A stretch of 64,000 bases of DNA from JAJDNS01 sp963578825 (GCA_963578825.1 CAUZDW010000005.1:1-64000); one strand, 5' to 3'. Positions 8,239-17,837 are shown, counted from the stretch's first letter. Notes: generated by a model from the sequence alone, not told the origin. Numbers and translations are program-made.

Positions 8239-9315
8239 ATGCAGCTCGAGCGCTTTCATCCCCGATCACAGCTCGTCGTGGAGGCCACGCACATTGAGAA
8301 GCCGCGCTTCCCCGTGATCGAGGCCCACAGCCATCTGGGCGAGCCCTTCGGAGGCGGGTGGGAGAACAGGCCATTCGAGGAGCTGCTCGAGCGCCTCGAC
8401 GAGGCCAGGGTGGTCCACCTCGTGGACCTGGATGGTGGCTGGGGCGAGGACATCCTCAGCTCACATCTGGACGCCTTCAAGGCAAAAGCCCCGGAGCGCT
8501 TCAGCGTTTTCGGCGGAGTGGACTGGTCGAAATGGACCGAGAAGGGTGAGGCCTTTCCCGAGTGGGCCGCGGGGCGGCTGCCCATTCAGAAAGAACGGGG
8601 CGCGGCGGGACTGAAGATCTGGAAACTCCTGGGCCTGACCGTCCGCGATCACCAGGACCAGCTCGCAAAGGTGGACGACCCCCGCCTGGATCCGATCTGG
8701 CAGACCGCCGGCGAGCTCGGTCTGCCCGTGCTCATTCACGTCGGTGATCCCGTGGCCTTCTTCGACCCGGTGGACGAGACCAACGAACGGTGGGAGGAGC
8801 TCCAACAGCACCCCGAGTGGGTCTGGACGAGCCCGCCGTTCCCTCCATTCCTGGAGATCATGAACGGCCTGGCCTGCGTGGTGGCGCGGCACCCGCGCAC
8901 GACATTCATCGGGGCTCACGTGGGCGGGTACGTGGAGAACCTGGGGTGGGTGAGCGACCTGCTCGACCGATGCCCGAACTTCCACGTGGACATCTCCGAT
9001 AGCATCGCGGAGCTGGGCCGCCAACCACGGACAGCGCGGCGCTTCTTTCTTCGCCACGCCGACCGCATCCTCTTCGGCACCGACCTGGGGCCAAACCCCG
9101 AGATGTCGCGCATCTACTACCGATTCCTCGAGACCGCGGATGAGTACTTCAATCCGGATACCGGTAGCGTACCCAGACAGGGAAGGTGGCACATCTACGG
9201 CCTGGATCTGCCGGAAGAGGTCCTGGCGAAGGTGTACCTCAAGAACGCATCGAAGATCCTCGGTCTGGAGGGTGAGGCTTTAGCCCCTTCGGCCCCGGGC
9301 AAAGAGGCCGACTAG
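8239..9315 (+). CDS. Amidohydrolase family 2 (TIM-barrel metal-dependent hydrolase)
   Basis: A 358-residue protein of the amidohydrolase-related (PF04909-like) family. The N-terminal metal motif is shifted to VIEAHSHLGEPFGG rather than the usual DxHxH. A His follows in LPVLIHVGDPVAFF, another in TTFIGAHVGGYVENL, and the conserved Asp in ILFGTDLGPNPEMS. These enzymes catalyse decarboxylation or hydrolysis, often of lactones or aromatic acids. It starts 16 bases after the isomerase gene with a GAGG site and is the last intact gene of the plus-strand unit. Substrate unknown. Confidence 0.8.
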   Translation: MQLERFHPRSQLVVEATHIEKPRFPVIEAHSHLGEPFGGGWENRPFEELLERLDEARVVHLVDLDGGWGEDILSSHLDAFKAKAPERFSVFGGVDWSKWTEKGEAFPEWAAGRLPIQKERGAAGLKIWKLLGLTVRDHQDQLAKVDDPRLDPIWQTAGELGLPVLIHVGDPVAFFDPVDETNERWEELQQHPEWVWTSPPFPPFLEIMNGLACVVARHPRTTFIGAHVGGYVENLGWVSDLLDRCPNFHVDISDSIAELGRQPRTARRFFLRHADRILFGTDLGPNPEMSRIYYRFLETADEYFNPDTGSVPRQGRWHIYGLDLPEEVLAKVYLKNASKILGLEGEALAPSAPGKEAD

Positions 9316-9508
9316 GGCGGCGGCTTGGTCGCGAGGGGAGGGGAGTCGCTCTCCGCGGCTAGATTCGCCTGAGAGCCCTCTCAGCCGGTGCCGCCAACCG
9401 CCGGGCCGGATGGTTCGTCGGCTGGAGGCGCGCGATCTCCTCGCATCATGCGATCGACATTGGGACCCGCTTTGCGCTGAACCGGCTCGAAGAGCTCGAG
9501 GAGTTTGC

Positions 9509-9757
9509 CTAGAGCTCACTGATCAACGCCAAGACTCTTTCCGGCTGATCGAGCACGAGAAAATGGCCGTCTCGTTCGACTGTCTTTGCGTTGACATTCG
9601 GGATCAGCGCTGCCGTCTTCGCTCGCTCCGTGTGCTTTGCCCAGTCGCTTGCCCCATAGACGAGAACTACCGGCGTGTTGATGTTCGAATAGCCTCGCTT
9701 GATGTCATTCCAATCATTGACGTGCTTGCGACATTGAGGATGGGTCTGCAACGCCAC
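9509..9757 (-). pseudogene. C-terminal remnant of an alpha/beta hydrolase
   Basis: About 82 codons read as the end of an alpha/beta-hydrolase: the strand before the acid residue (INTPVVLVYGASDW) and the catalytic His region (VERDGHFLVLDQPERVLAL). The N-terminal two thirds, including the nucleophile elbow, is absent, and nothing upstream on this strand continues the fold. The remnant probably reflects deletion within the island. The 193 bases between 9316 and 9508 hold nothing I can name. Confidence 0.65.
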
Positions 9758-9873
9758 CCTCGAGCATCTTTCCCTCTACCGCTCGATCGTTGAAGAACAA
9801 CGTGCCGCCTCTCGGACTAGACGACGAGCCAGAGGCGCTTTTTGAGCTCCAGGCCTCCGACGTCCTCGAACGA

Positions 9874-11784
9874 TCACCGGGGCTCGCGACGGCTGACGAG
9901 GGCCCGTGCGTTGCCGATGACCTCGGTGACGCGGAGTGCGCGGTGATAGACCCGAAGGGACTGGACCGAGTCGTCGGCCTGGGTGGACATGTCGAGGCTG
10001 AGGGACCCTCCGATGCCTCGGAAAGCCGGGTTGAAGCGCCCCCATCCAAACTGACGCGTGGGGCCGCCGTCGTTGAGCACGCCATCGATCACGAAGAGGA
10101 TCAACTTGGGGCCACCGTCGACGACGATGCCGACGTGATGCGGTCCGGCGGTCTCGAGGAACCCGGGGTCGCTCTCCCAGGACGCCTCGGTTCGCCCGTC
10201 GCTCATGACGAAGCGGATCGTCCGCTCGGGCGTGAGGATCGCCGCCAGGCCGGCTCCATCGGTCGAGCGTGTGTCCAACAAGGTGGTCTCGGACGTCGAG
10301 CCAGACTTGATGAGCAGATCCAGGGTGACGCCGGCTCGGAGATCTCGGGTCCGGCCGTCGGGCGCATCGGGATCGCGATCGACGTGGACCGGCCAGGAGG
10401 GCAGCTCGATCGTGGTGGGAGAGCTGGCCCTCGACCACTCTGCGACCAGGCCGTCCCGGGTGAGCTCCGATCGTGAAGGCTGCTCCCAGAGAAGCTCGAG
10501 GAGAGTGGGATCGATCTCGTGCACCCGCGCCAGGTGCTTCTGGGTCTCAGTCACGAAGGTGCGGCCGTCATCCTCGATGAGATCGGGGTAGCTCATACGC
10601 ACGTAGGGATCGTCGTCGTAGAGGAGAATCTCCGGCTGGCCCCAGGCGATGATTCGGCCGTCGGGCGAGTCGATCTCCTCGCCGGCGGCGATCCAGGCCG
10701 GGTTTCGGTCCTCGTACCAGCGCCCGCCGTGATTGTGAAACCAGTAGAGGAACTTCCCGTTCTGGCACCGCCAGGCGAAGTTCGCGGCGCGCGGGTGCTT
10801 GACGAGCCGGCCGTTGCCGTAGCGCAGGTAGGCGGGACGCGTCCAGGTCCGCCCCCCATCGCGGCTGTACGCGTGGACCGGGTGCCCGTCGATGGAACGG
10901 TAGACGACGAAGAGCGAGCCGTCCGAGAGCGGGCTAAAGGACTGCTCTTCGGCGATGGGGCCACCGCCGGGCGGCGTCCGGAGCCCCACCTCTCCATCGG
11001 GAAGCGTCTCCCAGGTGGCGGCCCTCGGGTCGGGAAGGGTCAAGAGGTCTGGACTGCAGAGCAGAACGCCCTCGCTTCGAGCCATGAACCCATGGCCGAA
11101 GGCCCCGACTTTGTGGAGAGGGACGCACGCGCGGCCCCGATCAACGAAGGGGCGGCCCACGTTCCAGAAGAAGAGGATCCGGCCCTCGTAGGGGTTCTCC
11201 TGGTCGATCTGGAAGAGGCGCTGAGGAATGGGCGTCCGCTCGGTCGACCAGGAGCGACCGTGGTCGTCGGTGTACTTGTAGACGTAGTAGCCCAGTGTGT
11301 CGACGCGGTCGAAGAACCCGTCCGGCGACCACGGGGACTTCTCTGCCACGACCCGCCTGACGTCGTCGGTGTTGTGGTTGTAGAAGCAGAAGATCCGCCC
11401 GCCCGGGGCCTTGAGAAGGACGGCGTAGGACGCCTCTGGACCGTCCGTCGGCTCGAGCGCGACGCGCTCGGACCAGGAGACGCCTCGATCGATGCTCCGC
11501 ATGGTGATAACGGTCTGCCCGGGATCACCCTCCCGGCCCGAGCCGCTGGTCATGACTGTGAGCCACGCCCCGTCGTCGGTCTGGACGACGTATGGCTGAT
11601 CGGCGTAGCTCTCGGTGGGGATCGGGCGCCCGGTGTCGATCAGACGCCGATCACGCCCCGGCCCGGGTGTTGAAGCTTCGTCGGAGGACGCCAGGACACC
11701 CGTGACCGTCAGGACGGCCAGCGCGGCCATCGGAGCACTCAAGCGCGAAGGGGAGATGCCTTTTGGGATCGGAATCACGGTCAT
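9874..11784 (-). CDS. Exported sialidase-like protein with C-terminal LamG-type domain
   Basis: A 636-residue protein. A hydrophobic N-terminal stretch (LSAPMAALAVLTVTGVLA) looks like a signal peptide or anchor. Residues ~60-420 form a BNR/sialidase-type six-bladed propeller with Asp-box-like motifs (SIDRGVSWSE, TDDHGRSWST, SRDGGRTWTR). Residues ~440-630 resemble a concanavalin/LamG domain (GVTLDLLIKSG, HHVGIVVDGGPKLI, VQSLRVYHRAL). Such proteins bind or cleave glycans outside the cytoplasm. I cannot confirm the catalytic Tyr/Glu/Arg set, so enzymatic activity is uncertain. It stands alone between decayed genes inside the repeat-bounded island. Confidence 0.75.
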   Translation of the reverse strand: MTVIPIPKGISPSRLSAPMAALAVLTVTGVLASSDEASTPGPGRDRRLIDTGRPIPTESYADQPYVVQTDDGAWLTVMTSGSGREGDPGQTVITMRSIDRGVSWSERVALEPTDGPEASYAVLLKAPGGRIFCFYNHNTDDVRRVVAEKSPWSPDGFFDRVDTLGYYVYKYTDDHGRSWSTERTPIPQRLFQIDQENPYEGRILFFWNVGRPFVDRGRACVPLHKVGAFGHGFMARSEGVLLCSPDLLTLPDPRAATWETLPDGEVGLRTPPGGGPIAEEQSFSPLSDGSLFVVYRSIDGHPVHAYSRDGGRTWTRPAYLRYGNGRLVKHPRAANFAWRCQNGKFLYWFHNHGGRWYEDRNPAWIAAGEEIDSPDGRIIAWGQPEILLYDDDPYVRMSYPDLIEDDGRTFVTETQKHLARVHEIDPTLLELLWEQPSRSELTRDGLVAEWSRASSPTTIELPSWPVHVDRDPDAPDGRTRDLRAGVTLDLLIKSGSTSETTLLDTRSTDGAGLAAILTPERTIRFVMSDGRTEASWESDPGFLETAGPHHVGIVVDGGPKLILFVIDGVLNDGGPTRQFGWGRFNPAFRGIGGSLSLDMSTQADDSVQSLRVYHRALRVTEVIGNARALVSRREPR

Positions 11785-11879
11785 GGCTGGAGGGTCGAGG
11801 AATGGGAGTCTGACAGAGAGGGTCTCCCGAGGCTACTCCCCATCCCGCGCAAGAGAGGAGAGGATCGAGCTTCACGATT

Positions 11880-12227
11880 CAGGGATGGTCGATCGTCAGG
11901 GTGAACGTCTTGTACACGTCGAACGGAGTCCAAAGAGGCATCTATGCCTATGCGGGCGGGCAGCCGGCTCGAATCGAAGCCTGGGACGACGAAGAGTTGG
12001 ATGGGTTGAGCGGCAAGTTCTTCTCTGAAAGCCGTAGAACCCACGAACAATGCCTGATGCGGCCGCGTTACGACGGATACGTCGCGTTCCAGGAAAGAGG
12101 CGGAATCCCGCTTCAAGAATACCTCAGGGGAGAAGTGACGCGAGAAACGGCCTTTGGAGCGATCGATCTCGAATACAAGCGCAGTTTGGGTCGTTCCGGC
12201 GAGTCGCCAGGACGACCTGAGGGCTGA
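11880..12227 (+). pseudogene. C-terminal remnant of an ABC sugar-binding protein
   Basis: The plus strand encodes about 110 codons. The stretch RPRYDGYVAFQERGGIPLQ followed by EYLRGEVTRETAFGAI and LEYKRSL looks like the C-terminus of family-1 extracellular solute-binding proteins, which end with an aromatic-Pro-Arg-x-x-Gly-Tyr element and a final helix. The N-terminal lobe and signal peptide are missing and no transporter permease is nearby. I read it as the scar of a lost sugar ABC transporter. The family call rests on pattern memory alone. Confidence 0.45.
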
Positions 12228-12239
12228 GACTCTGATCAC

Positions 12240-12892
12240 CTACAAGGATCGAAAAAAATCGCGGAAGAGAACAATTTCCGAAAGATTGTCGACCTCGTTG
12301 CAGTGTTCCCAGTCTATCCAAACGTACTCGATCCCGACAAATCCACGGTAATCACTCTTCTGCAGTCTCCGGGCAATCCGCCCGTAGTCAATTGAATTGC
12401 TGCCGAACGACGTCTGCAGCCGCCCCTTTCGCGCCCCCCGGGCATGGAAATGTGTCGCGTGCGACAGGAGCGGCTCAATTTCCGAGTCGGGTATCCCCAG
12501 CTTCGTAAAGTGCGTGTAGTCCAGGGTAAGCGTCAGGCCAGGAACCTTCTCGAGCAAGGCCTGAGCGGCCTTCGGACGGGAGACGATCGATCCTACATGC
12601 GCCTCGATGGCGAAAGTCACGCCACTCGCCTGTGCAACCTCCACGCGCCACGCAAGCTCATCACATGCCCGACCGAGAGATTCCGAGCGTGGCTCGCCAT
12701 CAAAAGTGACACCTGGCAGGGTCGTAATGTGGAAGCAACCAAGAGTGCCGGCATACTCGAGACTCTTCTGGTACCAGTCGCGAGCCTTTCTTCGTCGGCG
12801 AGGCTCAGGATGGTTAATGGCATAGGGTCTGAAATCGGGGTTCATCTGGAGAAACACATCCGCTGCTTCGAGACCGCGATCGGCAAGCTTTG
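12240..12892 (-). pseudogene. 5'-truncated TIM-barrel isomerase cut by the repeat
   Basis: The reading frame encodes the back two thirds of a sugar-phosphate isomerase/epimerase-like TIM barrel: metal-site Glu in VTFAIEAHVGS, Asp-x-x-His in LTLDYTHFTKLG, His in THFHARGARKG and a terminal Glu in GFVGIEYVWIDWEH. The frame stays open upstream through LADRGLEAADVFLQM and runs straight into the inverted repeat at 12893, with no start codon of its own at the expected N-terminus. About 60-80 residues are missing compared with full-length relatives (260-290 residues), so the gene was probably severed when the repeat arrived or recombined. Confidence 0.65.
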
Positions 12893-13042
12893 ATTCATAG
12901 GGGGTTGCTTTTCGGCCCCCCCCCTCGGCGGGGCCCTTCGATGGGAATGAGAGGCTCTAATCGCGGTCTCCGGCGGCTCTGACGACTTCTGCGAGCGGTC
13001 AAGCGACACGGCGCGACGGCGTGAGAGCCGTGTGTGACGTCC
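12893..13042. repeat. Right copy of the 150-bp inverted repeat
   Basis: This is the inverted partner of bases 1-150. It abuts a severed isomerase on its left, and on its right, after about 110 bases, an aminopeptidase lacking its N-terminus. It contains a run of nine C with flanking self-complementary GGCCCC/GGGGCC sequence, which could form strong secondary structure. No target-site duplication can be judged because the left copy is at the window edge. Confidence 0.9.
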
Positions 13043-13149
13043 CGGCCCACAACTCCGCCCATCCCCCCATGCTGCTCGTCCTCGGATGGGATGGGGCGAA
13101 CCTCAAACAGGGCTGGCCACCGGCTGGTGTACGCGGAGAGGAGGAGGGC

Positions 13150-15009
13150 GCGCGGGCTACTACGGCGTGAAGTATCCCTACAAGAAGTACGACCAGGTCG
13201 TGGTCCCGGACTTCAACGTGGGAGCCATGGAGAACATTGCCGCGGTGACCTTCAACGAGAACGTCGTCCAAAGGGACGGGCGAGACCGCGACGAGGAGCG
13301 CCGCCTGGCCGAGACGATCGCCCACGAGATGGCCCACATGTGGTTTGGCAACCTCGTCACCATGCGCTGGTGAAACGGCCTCTGGTTGAACGAGAGCTTC
13401 GCCGAGTACATGGGGGTCTTCGTCGCAGGCTCCATCGGCTACGACGAGGTCTGGGACGAGTTCTTTCGCGGACCCAAGTGGCGGGCCTACAACACCGATC
13501 GCCGTGTCACGACGCACGCCGTGGAGACACCGATGGAGAACACGGACGACGTCTACGACAAGTGGGACGCGATCAGCTACGCGAAGGGCGCGGCGGTGCT
13601 GCGTCAGGCCACGTTTCTGCTAGGCGAAGACGCCTTCCGCGACGGCATTCGCCTCTACCTGTCCCGTCACGCCGAGAGCAACACCGATCTGGAGGACTTC
13701 GTCGGCGCCCTGGGCGAAGCGGCGAAGACGGACCTCGGTGATTGGGCCCGGGAATGGCTGTTTACACCGGGCGTGAACACCATCGGGGCCGACTTCGGCT
13801 GCGCCGACGGACGGGTGGACAGGTTTGCTCTGAGACAATCCGCACCGGCCGATCATCCCGTCTTGCGCACCCAGCGCGTCCAGGTGGGCTTCTACGACGA
13901 ATCCGACGGTGTCGTGGCTACGACGGGGGTCTTTCCAGTGACCTACTCGAGCAAGCGCACCGAGGTTCCCGCGGCGATCGGCAGGCCGTGCCCGACGCTG
14001 GTCTATCCCAACCACGGCGACTACGGCTACGCGATCGTCGATCTGGACTCGCGCACCCGGGCCAATCTCACAGAACACATCGGGGCGGTCGAGGACTCGT
14101 CCCAGCGAATGATGTTTTGGGCAACCTTGTCGGACGGAGCCCGCTCGGGCTCCATCCCCATCGTCGAGTACCTGGACGCGGTCTTGGCGTCCGGCGGCGG
14201 GGAGGACGATCGAGTCGCGATCAGGCAGATCTACGGCGGCGCCGTTCGAGCCCTGAGAATGTTGTCAGGAATGGGCGACCCTGGCGCTGAACTGCTGGCG
14301 GAGTACGGGCCGCGGGTCGAGAACCTGATCTGGAACAGGCATCGTCGATGCCGAGTCCGAGAAGCAAACGCTCTTCTTCAATCTCTACACTGCCGCGGCG
14401 ATGTTCAGTGACGAAGGGCTTGCGCGTCTGGTGGAGCTGATGGACGGTGAGCTGAAGGTGCCGAGTCTGACCGTCGACCAGGATCGGCGCTGGGGTATCC
14501 TGACGGCCCTCGCCCGCAACGGCCAGCGTGGTGCACTGGCGCGCGCCGAAGCCGAGCTCGAACGTGACGACTCGGCGCGGGCCAGGCGCAGCATGGTCAG
14601 AATCCATTCGATCTACCCTGATGCCGAGACGAAGTCCACGTACCTGGACGACCTCTTCGACCCGGAAAGCAAGACATCGTTCGCCGACCACCGCACCGCC
14701 GCGCGGGTGCTGTTCGTGGAGGGCCAGGAAAAGCTTCACGAGCAGTTCGCGGATCGAATCGTCGCTCACATCGCCGCGACCGAGTCCGAAGCCGATCCGG
14801 AGTACTTCATGAGGGCGCAACTCATCGCCCGTTTCCTGCCGCCGGGGACATGCTCGAACGCCAGTGTCGAGCGCCTTTCCAGGATGGTCGCGGCTCACCA
14901 GGAGAGCCGCGAGTCCGTTCTCCGCCCAATCACCGAACGGTGGGAGGACGACGTGCGGTGCGTGGCACGGATCAAAGCGCTGGAGTCCGCGGGACCGGCG
15001 CAGCCATGA
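13150..15009 (+). pseudogene. Broken M1-family aminopeptidase (PepN-like)
   Basis: The sequence encodes the catalytic and C-terminal parts of an M1 zinc aminopeptidase: the GAMEN element (PDFNVGAMENIAAVTFNE), the zinc motif HEMAH and the second zinc ligand in NESFAEYMG. Three lesions are visible. The N-terminal ~250-300 residues are absent. The conserved Trp pair before NGLWLNESFA reads TGG-TGA, giving a stop at 13371. A frameshift near 14335 moves the C-terminal helical domain (from IVDAESEKQTLFFNLY) into another frame that ends at 15009. The gene cannot make a normal enzyme and was probably damaged when the adjacent island boundary formed. Confidence 0.85.
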
Positions 15010-15044
15010 CGACTCTCCCGGTCGGTGTTGCGTGAGAGGGCTGG

Positions 15045-16143
15045 CTATCCGGGAGCGCGCCACCGGGGCTGGACGGCGATCCGGTCCCCGTACGCATCCA
15101 CAGGCACGGTAGAGCGACTCGCAGAGGCTCGGAACCGCGCCATCACGTCCTTGCCGTAGTCCTGCTCGGCCAGCAGGGTGTTGTGAGCCCTGCACAGGAG
15201 GGTCAGGTTGCCGGGGCTGTGGTCGCCGCCGCGGGCGAAGAGTTCCTTGTGGTGAACTCCAGGTCGTGCCGTTTGGCGCAGCGTCGCCCGTGTCTGTCGG
15301 TGTAGGCGCACCGGCCGCCATCGCGGTCGTGCACGACCCGCCTCACCGGGGCCGGGATGTGGCGTGACGACGGTGTGGTGTCGGTCTCGGCGAGGCCCTT
15401 ACGGGGCGCTTTGGTCTTGGCAAAGCGCTTCGCCTCCACGCGTTGGAGCTTCTCGGTGACGGCAATGTCGATGATCCGGGCCAGATCGCCGTCCGGCACC
15501 GAGGAACGCATGAGGGCCTGCAGGCGCTCGAGCTTCTCGCGAATCTCGGAGCTGGCGGTGAAGCGGACCTGGTGGCGGTTCGGTGCGAGGGGCTCGACGA
15601 CTGGAGGGCGATCCCGCCGGGCCACCCTCGGCTCGGAGTTGAGCCCGCCCGACTCAACTCGGTGCGCACCGAGTTGCGCGGAAGCCACACTCGTGGACGA
15701 GGCACGACAGGGGAGCTTCCAGATCGTTGGTGCGACGTCGGGCTTCGGCTCCAACTCGCAGACGAGCTCCCTGATCTCCCGATACGACATTCCCGAGGCC
15801 CGCCTCAGAACCGCGTCCGAGTTCTGGCGTGTCAGATGCGGCGCCAGCCGGGCGATCCCGCTCAGGTGAAGGCGGCTGTCGCGGAGCATATCCAACAGGA
15901 CGGGGTTCTCTCGGGCGGCACGGGCCACGGTGATGCGCAGGTAGGCCTCGTTCTCCCTGAGACCGAGGACCCGTCTGCAGTACTCGAACATCGACGAACA
16001 GGCCTCTCGGGCGTACAGCCGTCTCAGCTCCACTTCGCCGATGTGGGCGACGACATCGGTCTCGACCCCCCGGGGGCTTGCCCCACGAGCTGGGACAGCT
16101 GCCGGAGAAGGTCATCATCCCGGACGTTCTTCAGGCTCAGCAT
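15045..16143 (-). pseudogene. HNH endonuclease gene with two frameshifts
   Basis: Read in three frames, the sequence gives a standalone HNH nuclease of about 360 residues. It starts at 16143 (AGGGAG upstream; LKNVRDDDLLRQLSQLV), continues from ELRRLYAREACSSMF, and ends with an HNH core: CAYTDRHGRRC, then HHKELFARGGDHSPGNLTLL and CRAHN. The frame breaks near 16066-16071, where a C6G5 run appears one base short, and near 15262, where GAGTTCACC should read GAGTTCCACC to give the HNH His pair. Both are single-base losses, so either they are sequence errors or the gene is recently inactivated. Such HNH genes are common in environmental genomes and usually have no known role. Confidence 0.75.
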
Positions 16144-16396
16144 GGCGACTCCCTGGAAGAGAAGACCCGTGACGCCGGCCGGCGGGGGAGAGACGGTGAC
16201 TCAGCGGCACGGCATGCGGGTGACGTGAGGAGAGTCACGTGCCGACCCGCTGCCCCAAGAGGTCCGTTTCACCGGACATTAGAGGAGCTGCCCGACTGCA
16301 CTCGACCCATGGGCAGGATTCCTCGGGGCCCGCCCAAGGCCGCGCTCGGGGCACCGCCGGATTGCGGTGACGGCGCGCGGCGGGTATAAGCGCTCG

Positions 16397-17227
16397 GTGC
16401 GAATCCTTCCATTGAGACCATGGCTCGTCACCGCCGGTGCGATCGTGTGTCTGATGTCCGCTGCCGCGCTGGCCGACGCGCAGACCCGTCCGCTTCGAAC
16501 CGAAGAGGCCACCACGGGGCCGGCGGGCCGGATCCTGTTCGAGACCGGATTCGAAGCGATCGCTTCCGAGCCGAGCTTCCTCACGGGCGTCGAGCGGACG
16601 CGCTGGGACGGCCCGCTCCTGCGCCTCGTCTACTCTCCCGCGGACACAGTGGAGCTGGATGTCGAGTGGGTGGCTGCGGTGGGCGTCCTGAGCGCTGAAG
16701 ACGAACCCCGGACCACCGACTTCGGCGACATCATCCTTCGGACCAAGCTTCGTTTCTTCGAGGGTCAGGGCCGTCAGCCCACCGTTGCAGGGCGCTTTGG
16801 CATTGTCCTTCCGCAGACGTCCTACGAAGACGAGGACTTTCGGCCGTTAGGGCTCGGCCCCAACACGACGCGGTTCTTCATCGAGGCGTTGCTCACTCAG
16901 CCTCTCGGCCCTGTCCAGGTCGACGCGAACCTAGGCCTCTTCCTCCATGAGGACCCCACCAAGAGTCACGACCAGCTCGACTTTGTGTCCTACGGCCTGG
17001 CGGCGCGGTGGGCGGTGGGCTCCGGGTGGGAGATCGTGGCCGAGGTCGCCGGTCGGGCGGGCGAGGGCAAGCCCGGGGCCGGGGAGAGGTCCGAAGGCCG
17101 CCTCGGCGCGCGATACAGCCGCGGTCGCCTGCGCTTCGACGCGGCGCTGCGTCGAGGTCTTCTCTCCGAGCAGGGCACGTGGGGCGGGACTGTCGGCCTC
17201 AGCTGGACGATTCGGCCCCGCTCATGA
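16397..17227 (+). CDS. Outer-membrane beta-barrel (transporter-like) protein
   Basis: A 276-residue exported protein from the GTG at 16397; an upstream in-frame GTG at 16367 is also possible. The signal peptide RPWLVTAGAIVCLMSAAALA ends at an ADAQ cleavage site. The mature part has alternating hydrophobic strands (VELDVEWVAAVGVL, FGDIILRTKLRFF, LRFDAALRRGLL) and a terminal strand ending in aromatic/hydrophobic residues (VGLSWTIRPRS), as in outer-membrane barrels of the phenol-degradation MetA/transporter type. Substrate unknown. The 3' end overlaps the convergent membrane-protein gene by 29 bases. Confidence 0.65.
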   Translation: MRILPLRPWLVTAGAIVCLMSAAALADAQTRPLRTEEATTGPAGRILFETGFEAIASEPSFLTGVERTRWDGPLLRLVYSPADTVELDVEWVAAVGVLSAEDEPRTTDFGDIILRTKLRFFEGQGRQPTVAGRFGIVLPQTSYEDEDFRPLGLGPNTTRFFIEALLTQPLGPVQVDANLGLFLHEDPTKSHDQLDFVSYGLAARWAVGSGWEIVAEVAGRAGEGKPGAGERSEGRLGARYSRGRLRFDAALRRGLLSEQGTWGGTVGLSWTIRPRS

Positions 17228-17837
17228 AGCCGATCGCTCCCCGTCGAGTGGCTCGCCGGAGCGCTCTCGCCGAACGGAGGAGCAGCGCCGACAGCCCCCA
17301 GACGAAGACGAGCGGGTCGAGCAGGTGGTCCCAGAGATTGCGAGACTCGAAAACGCCCAGGCTCCACGCGAGTACCCCGAGGGCGAGGCACACGGTGACG
17401 AAGAAGAGGTCGAAGAAGAGGATGACGGCCGCCAAGGCCACGAGGGCCCCGAGAAACCAGAGCTCCCCGTAGCCGAGCCTGTACGGGTCCCACAGGCCCA
17501 GGCCAAGCGTTAGTGGATAGAGGAGGAGCCCTCCCGCCGTGACGAGACACTGAAGCGCCAGGGCGCTGCGCGCCTCGAGCGGCTTCCAATCGAAGGCGGG
17601 GCGGAGAACGAAGCGGGTCAGAAGAACCAGCGTCGTAACGCTGAGATCTCCCGTGACACCTCGTAGAGACCCCGCCAGGGGCAGCGGCACGACGGGGAGG
17701 AGAGCCATGGCGGCGCACGCGGCACCCACCAGCCCCAGCCAGGGTCGGCCGAGCGCCGCGAGGCGGCCCGTCGCCACCCCGACTGCGGCGATCACGAGGG
17801 CGGCGCCGGCAAAGCCGACGAGGTCAGCGATCCCCAC
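17199..17837 (-). CDS. Multi-pass inner-membrane protein of unknown function
   Basis: A 212-residue hydrophobic protein with about six predicted membrane helices (for example LVGFAGAALVIAAVGVATG, FLGALVALAAVILFFDLFFV, LLDPLVFVWGLSALLL) and an Arg-rich cytoplasmic tail. I do not recognise the family. Its start overlaps the stop of the BNR-repeat gene upstream by 14 bases, and that gene in turn overlaps the GT39 gene, so the three form one minus-strand unit. The context suggests a role in surface glycan assembly or modification, which is inference only. Confidence 0.75.
   Translation of the reverse strand: MGIADLVGFAGAALVIAAVGVATGRLAALGRPWLGLVGAACAAMALLPVVPLPLAGSLRGVTGDLSVTTLVLLTRFVLRPAFDWKPLEARSALALQCLVTAGGLLLYPLTLGLGLWDPYRLGYGELWFLGALVALAAVILFFDLFFVTVCLALGVLAWSLGVFESRNLWDHLLDPLVFVWGLSALLLRSARALRRATRRGAIGFMSGAESSS

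Noticed and set aside
9874..11673. Plus-strand frames opposite the sialidase genes
   Set aside because: Long antisense frames are common in GC-rich genes. The minus-strand frames carry Asp-boxes and signal peptides, the plus-strand ones do not.
1..13042. Composite transposon or IS element
   Set aside because: The inverted repeats are present, but no transposase, integrase or resolvase is encoded between or beside them.
13371..13373. Alternative genetic code with TGA read as Trp
   Set aside because: TGA is the functional stop in many ATGA overlaps of the biosynthetic operon, and normal genes use TGG for Trp. The two TGA-for-Trp sites are in genes with other damage.
15045..16143. Homing endonuclease or intron-encoded HNH
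   Set aside because: No interrupted host gene or intron structure surrounds it. It matches free-standing HNH genes of environmental bacteria.
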